This document shows positions 34,701 through 45,816 of a DNA stretch of 64,000 nt, piece by piece. The DNA is taken from the NCBI GenBank assembly GCA_023630585.1, contig CM042543.1, forward strand, positions 20,648,760-20,712,759. The letters run 5' to 3'. The DNA comes from Cranoglanis bouderius. Taxonomy: Eukaryota; Chordata; Actinopteri; Siluriformes; Cranoglanididae. Each line of letters starts with the position of its first letter. Position 1 is the first letter of the stretch. The notes beneath the pieces were generated by a model. It worked only from the letters and a program-made list of their open reading frames with translations, did not search any database and was not told the DNA's origin. Position numbers and translations under genes: made by a program.

Positions 34701-37700
34701 ACAACAGCAAGCTATCCTGATAGTCATTCATAGCTATTAGTGCGTTTATGTCTGCTTTTTGTCAGAAATTAAAAGGGATGGTGTCTTCAGAATGGGCAGA
34801 GCTCATATTTATTTGAAACATGACTTTTATAAATGAATAGGAATCCTACAACAAATAGACCTTTAAATCCCCAAACAAAACTAGCTAGCTAATGTGGAGC
34901 AGAGATAGCAGAGATCTCACAGCAAAGCTAGCTAACTAATGAGGGACAAGTATGTCAACCTTTAGCTCTTTCTATCTAGCTTTGCTGTGAGACCTCTGCT
35001 AACAATAGCAAGATTTTCATACTTGTCATCCATGTGTATTACTAGCTAGCTTAACTCAGAGAACAGAGTTAAGCTATTACTTATTTTTAATTTTTTAATT
35101 TTTTTATTTTGCTTTTGTCAGGTTCATGCAGGATATTTGTGCCATCGTAATCCCAAAATCATATTTTATCTTGTACAGTTATAACACTGTATATTTGTGC
35201 AGAAACCAGCTCTAATCTGTTAACATTAAACATCTCCTTTTCCCTGCTGCTGAGCCTTATCTGCTTCTGCCTCAGAGTTATCACAGATTTTTTGTCAGTG
35301 TTCTGGAAATGAAAATTTGATGTGAACCTGCCGAGCTTGGATCTCCCATCTGCGACATTTGGCACCTGTCTGTTAGTCAGGTAGAGCAGGTAGGGAGGGG
35401 GGGATAGAGAGAGATGGAAAGTAGAGAGAAAGAGATGCAGAGTCTGACTAACACCATGTTCTGTCTGCTGTGGATGGATACAAATGATCATGTGTGCTTA
35501 TTATGCTAGCTGGCACATACTGTATATTAGTATGTTTGCTTGTTCAATTAGCGGAAAAAGACACCATCGCTCTTAACCCGAGTGGAGGCTCAGGGCCACT
35601 TTGGCTGTAACAGAAGTTGAGTCTGGGCAGCCAATCTCTAAAATCTGGAATCACATTGATCCTTGTCTAACGCAATCTTTTATATCTTCTCCTCAGTAAT
35701 GCCACCATCACCATAGTTCTCCCATATGCTTCCTTAAAAAAAAAAAGTTCTTGATTCGCTTGCCGTTCCCTTCCCATATCTTGCTTGCTGAGAATCTTCA
35801 TCAGCCACATTTATTTAGAGCAACTGATATTCAATATTCATACAGCAGGCAGCAAGTGCTGCTGTGGGCTTGAGATAGCAGCATCCCATAGCCCCCAGTC
35901 CCCCTTCATTGTTTCATGGTAGCACGATTGCTTTACGCTAAGTCATTTTTCTGGAACAAATTGCAGTATCTAACCGGCGTCACAATATATTTGTCACATC
36001 AGGGCACATGACGAGAGCAGGCCAGTCAGAGGAGGAGAACTCCTGGAGATCAGGTCAGCAGCTCACATCTTCAAACCAAGCAGAAAATTTAATTAATGCC
36101 TATGCTTTAGGGTTTGGGATGCAGGGGGAAGATACTGGCTTTCATGTAACAAGCAGGCCGTCCTATCAGCAGCAGCCTGCTGTCTTTTTGTGCTGCAGAG
36201 CATGCTGGGGTTTCTACAAATAAGAGGGAAAACTAAAGATTAATGTAGATGCAAATTAAGCAGATTAATGTCTGACTAAAACCAGTGCTGTCACTTTTTT
36301 TGCTGTCAAAATAAATGAGGTTTTAGATTGTGCTTGGGAGGGTGTGATATTATGTGGTATTACATATATTCCTATATGTATTTTAGAATGTATTTGTTCA
36401 TACTGAAAAAAGGGCATTTGAAGCTCTCACACACAGCACGCATACACAGCACGCACACAGGAAGTAAATCAATAAGAGTGCTGTTTGAAAAAAATCTTCA
36501 AAACACAGTTGATGGATTAAATCGATCTTACCTTTGAAAATCTCGCTCGGAAACTATCTTGTCGCTCGATTGTTTTGCAGGTTGAAATGGAGTGTTATCG
36601 ACCGCCTGTGCTGATACAAGTCATTGAAGAGGCATGAAGGTTGATCTTAGAAAAAATGGGAAGCAAATAAACCTTGAACTGATTTTTGTGTACTTCTCTT
36701 AAAACACTCTTTTACCTGCCTTTCCATCCACCTTAATCTAATTAACAAACACATTTCCTGATAAAAAAAAAGAGGTTAAGCAAATGCCTTGCACCTCCTA
36801 TCTTAATTCATTGTAGACGTTTTTCGGTGATGGAGCATCCCTGCGGATATTACCATCACTTCAAAGAATACAATCCCCACACTCTCCAATTTAGCACATA
36901 ATGACGGCCTCTTGAGCGAGAAGGGCTGTAGTTGAGGCACTGCCTTTCCCTGGTGTATGAATATGACAGCTCAGTATTAATGATGCCTATCACGACCAGC
37001 CTATGCCTCTCTAGAAGTCAAGGAGTGCTGGGAGTCATTTCACCCAGTTACCAGCCTCCATCGTCTCCGTTGCTCGGCTCCTGCTGCTGCCCCTTTAGCT
37101 GGCCTTTTAAATGCAGCGCCTGCTCACTGGGAGCCATCATCTCCAGTTAAAACAAAGGGGATTCATCAGACCTGTCTGTCCCTCCCCTTACCATTCCTCG
37201 AGACTAAATTACGCCCCGAGTGCCTGGCTGGAGGTGCTGAAAATAAATGGGCCCAGATATAATGGCTAGAGCCTATGGCTAATAGTCCTGGGAGAGGAGG
37301 GAGAGGGAGCAGGAAAGAAATGAAGGCAGAGCGAGAGAATAAAAAAAATGGCTGTATTGAATATGGTTGTGCTGGAGGGGCATTGAAATGTGTCCTTGTT
37401 TCAAATTACTTCTTTTGCCCTTTATCTATCTCCTGCTTCTTCTTTTTTTTTTGGACACAACTGTCTCTCTTTGCTCCTCTATCCTTCCGGTCTAACTGAG
37501 CTTGAACCTTTACACCTCTCGGTGGTACAGATGGTTTCATTTTCTACGAGATAAAACCACGTTAGTTGGAACTGATTAAACAGAGAACAACATCCCCATC
37601 TGCCATTTAGGCCCATATAAAATTGCTTGGGCAGATGCTGACATCTTTGGAGATGATTGATTCACCTCTGAATGGAGGGAGGTGGGGAGGGGTGTTCTCA

Positions 37701-37718
37701 TAGGATTCCAGCTGCCCG

Positions 37719-37720
<2 letters not shown>
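34701..37720. other. Repeat-poor noncoding DNA, candidate conserved elements
   Basis: No mobile element is recognised in 3 kb apart from short A and T runs. Stretches 35520-35720, 36000-36230 and 36800-37290 read like vertebrate conserved noncoding DNA: even composition, and several TAAT/ATTA cores as in TCTTAATTCATTG and CTCCAATTTAGCACATAATG. This is inference only. Confidence 0.35.

Positions 37721-37789
<69 letters not shown>
37721..37789. repeat. (CA)n microsatellite
   Basis: About 34 uninterrupted AC units. Confidence 0.98.
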
Positions 37790-37791
<2 letters not shown>

Positions 37792-38621
37792 GTCACTTCA
37801 CCAGAGCAATCACTGGCTGCCTTGATTGGACTCGGGCAGGTGAGTGAGAGCCGCTTTAATCATGATCAGTCCTTGGCCTGATAATTCCTTTTTTGTGACT
37901 GTGTGTGTGTATGTGTGTGTTCACGGATATGTGTGAGAAAACAGTCCAGGCTGATAATAGTTCACATTTAATAAACATATTGTCTTTGCTTTCAGCAAAT
38001 AATTAGATGTATACATATCCTGTTTTTTCACCGTAACCTTGCTAATCTCTTTCTCCGAACACTCAATGTTCTTTTGCATCTTTGCAGCACCTTTTACACA
38101 TTTTATTACCTTTATGACATCAATTCACTCTCCTTTTACAGCATCCTCTTCAAAGACATCTTGACTCTTTCACTGAACTCACATTCAGTAATTAATTGTA
38201 AACACTGGTACATTTTAAGATCCAAACTTTAAGCATGGCAGCAGGTCCAATCAAAGGTAAGATACAGAACATAAGATCCAAGAGCTCATAAAACTGGAAA
38301 TTTGGTCCATGCTAAACAACTGAGTCGTTTGTTTTTCGTCTTCAGGTGTCCTTCAGACACATTACAAGATTTGCTCAGAATAAAACATGATATGCTTTGA
38401 AGAAAACATGACATTAAAACCTGGGATCTTACAGAATTTCCTGTTAGAAAACATGACTTCGGATCAAAACCAACATGGATGACAACCAGGCACAGCTGTT
38501 GTATGTGCATTTTGCAAGGAGGCTAAAAAGCAGAACATGAAGCCATGCCTTAAAATATATATTTAAAAAAAGCTCATTAGTTGGTATTGGGTATTTAATT
38601 CATGACATAATGCATAATATT
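37790..38621. other. Noncoding DNA, no recognised element
   Basis: Short GT run at 37900-37920. No gene seen. Confidence 0.4.
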
Positions 38622-38843
38622 TCTGCCCTGTGTGTGCAGAGTTTGCATGTTGTCCCTGTCCTTTAGGGGTTTCCTCCGGGTACTCTCGTTTCCTCTCCCA
38701 GTCCAAAGACATGCGTTGTAGGCTGACTGGCATTTCTAAATTGTCTGTAGTGTGTCCCGAGTTCCCTGCGATAGGCTTCAGGCTCTCCTGCGACCCTGTG
38801 TAGGAAAGTAGTATGGAAAATGGATGGATGGATAGATGGATAG
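38622..38843 (+). repeat. V-SINE, 5'-truncated
   Basis: From GTGTGTGCAGAGTTTGCATG through GGGTTTCCTCCGGGTACTCT and CCAAAGACATGCGTTGTAGG to a GGATGGATGGATA tail. The tRNA-like head and part of the GT-rich section are missing. Confidence 0.88.
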
Positions 38844-39432
38844 TACTACCCTGAAATCGGGACACCTGTTGCAGTTTTGGGGGGGACGGGCAAATTGGCC
38901 TGTCAATTGGTGTGATTAGCCTGTAGTGTGTGTCAGGCATTACCCTACATTCACAATAGCAGATGACCAGTTGCTCATGTAGTTTTGTAGTTTGTCCATT
39001 GTGAGCTTGTAACAACTGCTACTGTGGTCACTTGTGGGCATGCACTTCCCAATGTTGTTTTTAGTTCCCATGACAATCTGTAGTAGCTATATATAGCTTC
39101 TAAAGCTAACTAAAACATAAATGTATCAATGCACTAATTAGTGTGAAAGATTTGTTGTTTTATATAATAATGCTACAAGCTATATTTACATCTCTTTTGC
39201 TTTGTTCCAAGCATGATCGTTTTTTTTTTTTTTGTTTTGGTAATGTCTCTATACATGTATAATCAGAGGATATATAAAACAGGATAAGATGAAAACACGG
39301 TTATAAGTTTTCTTCCATTTTTGCTTGTCAAATAGTAAATGGGAACTAATTGCAGGTAGGAATTACAGTTGTGCGTGGGGAACTGAAGAAATTTCGTAAT
39401 ACATGAGCAAGAGGACTGGACCAAGGAATCAC
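38844..39432. other. Noncoding DNA, no feature seen
   Basis: A T-run lies at 39219-39232. Nothing else recognised. Confidence 0.4.
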
Positions 39433-39433
39433 T

Positions 39434-39810
39434 GACTACGTTTACATGCACATCAAATTCCTTTTAAGGTCTATATTTGGGTTGCAGCCATATTCTGAAT
39501 ACGATGTTTATATGCGTACAGGCATATAGTACAGAATACAGTACAGAATATTCCTGTATACATGGTTGTTGTAAGTATGCCTGAGTTGCCATGAGTCTGA
39601 GTGGATTTTCTGAATAAGGTGTTTACACGCAACAAATTTCCGATTAAAACAGGTATATTCCAGGGGTGGGAATCAGAATCTGGGGAATCAGAATATTGTC
39701 TTAATCTGAATCGGGCAATCAGATTGCGGCTTTTACTTGACTTGATACTAATTAGAATGTTGCCAAATTCTGATTAATATCATAATATTGATGTGCATGT
39801 AAACGAAGTC
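39434..39810. mobile_element. MITE with about 21-bp inverted ends
   Basis: The left end GACTACGTTTACATGCACAT and the right end ATGTGCATGTAAACGAAGTC are inverted copies with one mismatch. The interior has repeated GAATCAGAAT and TTCTGAATA motifs and no reading frame. No clear target duplication is seen, so the superfamily is left open. Confidence 0.75.
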
Positions 39811-40734
39811 ATTGAACAAATCGTTTTTTCGATTTGTTGTTTTTCAACATCATACCTAATTTGCATAAAAGTCTCACTTCACATGTCACTTGTCATGCTG
39901 TCGCTTTGTCACTTGCTGTTGTAATGAAATTGCAGCTCCGTGTCGCACATGTACCTAGAAAAAGAATGGTTGTCTGTCGCGTTGTTGCTTGCTAGTGTGA
40001 TTGTAGGGTTAATTGGAGAAATAGATATATTAGACATAGACTGTATCTCATTTTCACAAAGGATTGCTAGACTCTTTAATTGCCATTTTACATTCAAATA
40101 CCTAACCACTATCAGGTCTGTCAGCACTGATCTTTCAGCTCGCCACTGGTTAATTTGACATTGTGGGGAAGTCTATTAAAGGAAACAGCCCTAAACAAGT
40201 TTATCTCTGTTCAGGGTTATTTGTTAAGGCCAGACATCGAGTCAGGCGAATTTGCATATTAATTAAATCTGGAGCTGCAGCAAGAAGGTGGCAGTCTTAA
40301 GTATAGTTGTCTGCAGGCTACTCACCTGCAGATAAAGCTATGTGATTTGTTTTAGCGGGATATTGTTCTAACTGTAGAGCGAGTAATCATATTCAAACCC
40401 ACACATCTCCTTACATAAGCCTACAAGGCTCTGTGGCTGTAAAGACAGAAAGAAAGGGAGTTTTTTTTTTTTTTCTTTCTTTCTGTAGATGTAATCCAAG
40501 CCTCCAAATGCTGCTTTTTAAGTATCAGGCTCATTTTTATGCTCTGGTATTCTGGTTCTTTGAACATAGTTTTGTTCATGACCACTCTCATCTGGTCAAT
40601 TATACATGTGCAAGTAGCTATATTTTAGGAGCTGAATGTTTCAGAGACATGCTTTATTTACAACATTTTTTGTGAAAAAAATAAAAATAAAAATTCTAGC
40701 CCAGCTAGTTAAGTAAGAAACAGACCATTATGGG
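39811..40734. other. Noncoding DNA, no feature seen
   Basis: T-run plus CTTT units at 40459-40484. No gene is recognised. Confidence 0.4.
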
Positions 40735-40990
40735 GCATGTTGTTATAGGAAAATAATCAAATAATTATAGGAAAATAATCGATACAAAAACACAAAGCTT
40801 TTTAACAGCTTCTAGTTATGTTTAATGTTGTTAAACTTTCATAGGACAAGCTAGTTCCTGTTATCACTTATCACATTATAGTAGCTATAAATAGTCATTC
40901 CCTCACCAGCCTATGTTTTTTTTCTTTTTCTTGATGTTAATAAGACAAAACAAATGCTGCTTGTCATGTTACAGAGAAACCAGAGTGCAC
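40735..40990 (+). repeat. Dispersed repeat shared with 60760-61010
   Basis: Shared wording includes GTTTAATGTTGTTAAAC, TAGTTCCTGTTATCA, and TTAATAAGACAAAACAAATGC followed by CTTGTCATGTTA. The later copy has the same order with about 75-80% similarity by eye. Confidence 0.5.
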
Positions 40991-41028
40991 AAATGTGTCT
41001 GTCCTGAAGAGTGACGGGAAACTCACTC

Positions 41029-41148
41029 ACTCAGTTTCAGTAATTGTTTTATCCTGATCAGGGTCGCGGTGGATCCAGAGCCTATCCTGGGAACACTGGG
41101 CGTGAGGCAGAGATACACCCTGGATGGACACCACTCCATTGCAGGGCT
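41029..41148 (-). repeat. V-SINE, 3' fragment
   Basis: TTTTATCCTGATCAGGGTCG and GGATCCAGAGCCTATCCTGG are the 3' part of the second V-SINE subfamily (as at 1919-2272), preceded by its CACTCACTCA tail. Confidence 0.8.
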
Positions 41149-41189
41149 GTCGGAAAACTTACGGTTATAAAGCCCTGACACTAGAGTCT

Positions 41190-41380
41190 CCATCCATCCA
41201 TTTTCCATACCACTTACACAGGGTCACGGGAAACCTGGAGAGTTTCTCAGGCAGTTTGGGGCACAAGGTGGGGGATACCCTGGGGGTGCCAACCCATCAC
41301 AGGGCACAATCTCACACACACATTCACACACTATGGACAATTTTGAAATGCCAATCAGCCTACAACGCATGTTTTTGGAC
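41190..41380 (-). repeat. V-SINE, 3' two thirds
   Basis: The tail CATCCATCCATTTTCCATAC, then CACAGGGTCACGGGAAACCT, ending TACAACGCATGTTTTTGGAC. The head and upstream core are missing. Confidence 0.85.
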
Positions 41381-41439
41381 TTAGAATTAATTATTATTAT
41401 TATAATTATTAGAATTAATACAGTATTATACATATAAAC

Positions 41440-41560
41440 TATCCATTCATTTGAATTACAGCTTGCATTATTGCCACAGTCATGCTGTTATAGAAAATTA
41501 ATCAACACCTTCTGACCAATCAGATACGAGTTGTGTATTGGAGCCATTTGAGCTTTTCTG
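41440..41560 (+). repeat. Dispersed repeat fragment
   Basis: ATGCTGTTATAGAAAATTAA and CAACACCTTCTGACCAATCA recur inverted at about 57890-57940 (TTGGTCAGAAGGTGGT). It appears to belong to the family of 40735-40990. Confidence 0.45.
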
Positions 41561-41965
41561 GACAGGGAAGTGAGGTCTAACATCTTACTTCCTCATGGGC
41601 CAATCCTGCAGGAAGTGTGTGTAGGTGTGTAATGAAAAACTGGCATCTTACTGTCCACTATGACCGGTCCATTTAAGTTTTTCTATCTGTTTAAGCCCCC
41701 TTACTCTTTTTTGGGGGATGATAAGAGAGAAAACAATGTGAATCTCTCTCTCTCTCTATCATTCTCTATCCATCTGTCTGCCTGTGTGTTTGCCTCTTTG
41801 TCATTATTGTGTCTTACAGTGTATCTCTTACTCCCTGTGGGACAAACTCTTGGGCTTTTACACTATCATAATATCCTTGCTATCTTTTGGACAGAAGATC
41901 ATCCTGACATGCCCTTACACCTTCCTTGGTTGCATGCTACAAGACAGTGTTACTAAGTGACAAGA
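41561..41965. other. Noncoding DNA, no feature seen
   Basis: TC-rich at 41743-41760. Nothing else recognised. Confidence 0.4.
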
Positions 41966-42017
41966 TGTGTGTGTGTGTGTGCGTGTGTGTGTGTGTGTGT
42001 GTGTATGTGTGTGTGTG

Positions 42018-42053
<36 letters not shown>
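41966..42053. repeat. (GT)n microsatellite, interrupted
   Basis: GT run with scattered GC and AT units. Confidence 0.97.
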
Positions 42054-42250
42054 ATGGGCTCTGCGAGAGCAAGCAAGGATGAGACCAAACACGGGGAAGT
42101 AGCTTCTTCTGCAGATGCAATTAGGCTAAATCGGATTAAGCCTATCGCATTGCAGCCGGGCCTGGCCCCATGGCCACCTGGGAAAGGGGGATGGGCCTGT
42201 CCTAATGGCAATGCGGCAACCAGGGAGGAAATCAAGCCCAGAGAGTGAGC
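42054..42250. promoter_or_regulatory. Candidate conserved noncoding element
   Basis: It is GC-balanced, free of repeat wording, and sits right after a microsatellite. It has CAGATGCAATTAGGC and AAATCGGATTAAGCC; GGATTA is the core bound by OTX/PITX homeodomain proteins. Function and conservation are inferred, not shown. Confidence 0.3.
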
Positions 42251-42871
42251 ATCTAAACACAACCTTGGCTGAACTCGTTCGTGCATTCTGATACTGTACA
42301 GTCACATCTCAGCCGTACATGCTTACTTATTAAGAGTGCAGAGTGTAGGGTGTAATGCTTCTCTGTTTTCTTTACACTTTCTTTACAAATCTCTTTCTTA
42401 GATGCACAGATAAACTACAACAGAGTAGTTCTTTTATCCTCATACAGTTCCACTCGGGTGGCGTTTTCTTCCTCTATGCTAAATGTTGCTGTAAACAAAG
42501 GACTAGGCTAAAGAAAAGGGTGACATTTTCACACTGTGTGCATTTCATCAAATTGTCATACATCCTTTTCTCTGCCTCTGGGCTGAGATGGAGAAAAAGA
42601 AAAATGGAGGGGAAAAAATACAATGTCTGATGAAACAGAACTAATGGCATGCTGGAATAGCCTTTCTTAGATGAGGCTCTATCCAGCTGTGACGTCCCAT
42701 CTACAGAATACATTGATTTCACGTCTTTTGTTCATAGCCTCGCACAAATTTGATATCACATCACTATGACAATAGGCTGTGTGCACTGAGCCGAACACTT
42801 ATTCATACACAGTGTATCGCTATGTGTGTGTGTGTGTGGATGGCACAGTCTGACTCCAATTCCTATTCTCT
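42251..42871. other. Noncoding DNA with a short (TG)n
   Basis: GT run at 42822-42838. No exon recognised. Confidence 0.4.
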
Positions 42872-42878
42872 CACACAC

Positions 42879-42938
<60 letters not shown>
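42872..42938. repeat. (CA)n microsatellite
   Basis: About 33 AC units with one GC interruption near the left end. Confidence 0.97.
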
Positions 42939-42940
<2 letters not shown>

Positions 42941-43515
42941 TCACCAAAAAGCAGTGTTCCTCCTTTTTCTAAGCTCACCACTGTGGTTGGTGGCAGCAGC
43001 TGTATTAGGACAGGCTCTGGGAGAGAGCGGTGATCTCGGCCTCTGCCATTGTTCCCTCTCACGGCGACACACAAGCCTCCTCCAGCTGTCCAAATGCTGT
43101 GTTCCTGTGTGTTTAGAGTCTGCATACACCTCACATTTCCCTCAAACAAGCACACAGCTATGTGTGAGATCTCACTGTGTATTTTTCCCATTCCAGTTTT
43201 TACCGTTCATTCACTGTTGCTTTGCTGTTCAAGTAAATACTGTAAAAATGATTCAATTAATATTTCATGAGACTGACTTTTCATCTTTCGTCACCGGTGT
43301 ACTTCAAATGATATCATGAAAATGAATTTAATAAATAATATAATAATATAATACAATACAATATATTGTATATATTGTATATATTATATACAAATATGCT
43401 TGTTTTTGTATGAACTTACTTTTTGAAATAAACACCACATTGTAACCAAAAAGCTATTTTTGTTGTTGATAAAACTGACTTTTTTGTGTTAAAATGGACT
43501 GACCAATGAAAACAC
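42939..43515. other. Noncoding DNA, AT-rich toward the right
   Basis: Nested ATATTGTATATATTGTATAT palindromes lie at about 43359-43391. No gene is seen. Confidence 0.4.
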
Positions 43516-43562
43516 ATAATATAATATAATATAATATAATATAATATAATATAATATAATAT
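43516..43562. repeat. (ATAAT)n pentanucleotide array
   Basis: About nine units of ATAAT. Confidence 0.95.
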
Positions 43563-44589
43563 ATTTCTTCATTCATTATTCCTTATATAATTTATGTTAT
43601 ATAATTTAATTTACCATTCCCATGATTTATTTTTCAACATTTCATTTACACCTCTCTAAAATGCATCCTTGAATTTGGCGAAGCAAACAATCACAAAACT
43701 CCTCCTCTCTCACGCAAGGAGTTGTGGGCAAAATTAGCTGAGGAAGTGTCTACAATTCCACACTTCAAAAATCTACCAGAAATAGTAGACCATCCTTTGG
43801 GATACTCATTTCAACATGCTATAATTTGGGACATACTAATTCTAATCTTGGATACTATTTAGTGACCCTAACGCATCAGCTGAAAAACATGCAGAACAAG
43901 CATTTTAGCATCATGTACATATGCAGGTATACTGTCTTTCATCTGTGCTCGCATGAATGTAGACATTAAGGAGTCTAGGAAAGAGTCAGCATATTAGTCT
44001 AACACTTTCACGGGTGGGGTGCTGATAGATTACTTTACATGACTTGTTTCCTCATCATGTCAACTCAGGACTATATGGACAATACTCTGCCTCAGCAGCT
44101 AGGAGAGATCCTTTAGCATGCTCCATTTCCATGGTTGATTTAAAGCAGTGTATGTGTGTGTGTGTGTGTGTGTGTTGTGTGGAGGGAGGGGAAGCCTTAT
44201 TCAAAAGAACACTCACAAGTGGAGAAGGTTCCATTTTACAACGCCGAGTAAATAGATGTCCGTAAGAGCAAAGCAACTGTTCCTTAATGATGAGGGATTA
44301 TAAAGAAACACAGTGGCAGCCGCAGAGTGCAATATGGTTCCTGTGCTGTAGAGGTGGCCTGGTGAACTGGCCTGGCGCTACGGCCCATTAATTACCCAAT
44401 CCGCTGACGGTGTAACAAATGGCTGTGTCCTGTAGCCCTAAAACCATTCTCTAACAGACAGAGCACTGCGGCCCAAAGTCAGCACAGCAAAACAAAATGC
44501 AACACAAGGGATTTATTTTATCATGCACAGGAATATTAGTAATATGTGTATTTTTGTGTGGAGTATTGGTTGCACCTTTATTAAGCATA
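43563..44589. other. Noncoding DNA, candidate conserved stretch
   Basis: GT run at 44151-44174. The stretch 44285-44470 (CCCATTAATTACCCAATCCG, CTGACGGTGTAACAAATGGC) is repeat-free with a double ATTA core and reads like a conserved noncoding element. Confidence 0.35.
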
Positions 44590-44606
44590 ACAACAACAAC
44601 AACAAC

Positions 44607-44661
<55 letters not shown>

Positions 44662-44686
44662 GTAATAGTAATAATAGTTGTTGTTG
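44590..44686. repeat. (AAC)n(AAT)n(AGT) compound microsatellite
   Basis: AAC units, then about 18 AAT units, then AGT/AAT and a terminal GTTGTTGTTG. It creates a false poly-Ile frame. Confidence 0.95.
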
Positions 44687-44708
44687 CTATGAACATTAGT
44701 AATAATTA

Positions 44709-45599
44709 CACCGCCCTGCATCTAGAAAAAAAGTTTATGCTGTTTTGTGAATCACACTTGTTTTTACCTATTTTGGTCATGCTGAGTCCAAATATGCCAC
44801 TGAAAATTCCCTATCACTTACTGTTTTCCCACAAAATAAGAATGAAATTTTTAATAATTTTGCTAAATTATATTGCTTTCAGGGTTTTATTTAAATTGGT
44901 AGAAGCTGTCAAATTTCACTATTATTATTTATTAATTACAACAATAGGCACACAAAACATAACACTTGTTTACAACATGAACAGCAGACAAACAGTCTGT
45001 GAAATGTTTGTGAAAATCTCTAAATAAAGATATTTCAAAAGACGAACATTATAATAATATGCAGAGTGCTTAAGGCACCAGCAGTAGTCAGCCATCATGT
45101 TTACATTCCATCTACCATGGTTTGTCCTGGTCACCCAGCTTCATTCCAAAATATGCAGAATATGACTTTTTTTTACAAAGTCTATAATTTTCTGCCGTTG
45201 TTTGGACGTTGCAAAACACCCACAGATGTAGCAGAAATCATCTGGGTTATGCTTGAATTTCCGTCTTTCACTGGTCATTATAAATCCCTGAAATCAGGAG
45301 TTTTGTGTGCATGTAAGTGTGCCTAGCATTCATATAAGGGCTAATCAGAGGAAAAGTGATAAATGTTGCTCACCTATTGTACATAAACATAGTGTTTCCT
45401 GTGTTGGTGGCAGTGAATCTGGCAATAGCTCTAACGTTTATGGTCCATCTTAGGCGAAAAAGCTCTACACTGGACATCAGGCTTTGTGAAAAGTTGTGAT
45501 GTTCTAGAGCAAAACTAACAGCATATCTGGACTCAGCATCTAAGTATTAGTAAGAAACAACTATCAGATCCTATTCAGCAAATCTGATGCAGGGCGGTG
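44709..45599. mobile_element. Putative 891-bp element with 14-bp inverted ends and TTA duplication
   Basis: The left end CACCGCCCTGCATC and right end GATGCAGGGCGGTG are perfect inverted copies. TTA lies directly outside both ends (44706-44708 and 45600-45602). A 3-bp TTA duplication suits PIF/Harbinger-type elements. The interior has an open frame starting upstream in the microsatellite but no transposase motif I recognise, so the element looks non-autonomous. Confidence 0.6.
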
Positions 45600-45650
45600 T
45601 TATTAATGAACTATTAACTAATAATTAATTATTAAATTAGGCTATATTTG

Positions 45651-45652
<2 letters not shown>

Positions 45653-45692
<40 letters not shown>
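45653..45692. repeat. (GT)n microsatellite
   Basis: About 20 GT units, followed by a short TATA-rich palindrome. Confidence 0.97.
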
Positions 45693-45697
<5 letters not shown>

Positions 45698-45753
45698 CTA
45701 TATATATATATACTGTATATCACTATATCAACTATATCATTCATAGTATGTCA

Positions 45754-45812
<59 letters not shown>
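45754..45812. repeat. (ATT)n microsatellite
   Basis: About 19 ATT units. Long poly-Ile, poly-Tyr and poly-Asn frames across it are artefacts. Confidence 0.97.

Positions 45813-45816
<4 letters not shown>

Noticed and set aside
42750..43319. 189-codon plus-strand frame
   Set aside because: Its length comes from the (CA)n array (poly-His-Thr). The rest has no recognisable domain.
44497..45027. 176-codon plus-strand frame
   Set aside because: It is carried by the (AAT)n run (poly-Ile), with no domain on either side.
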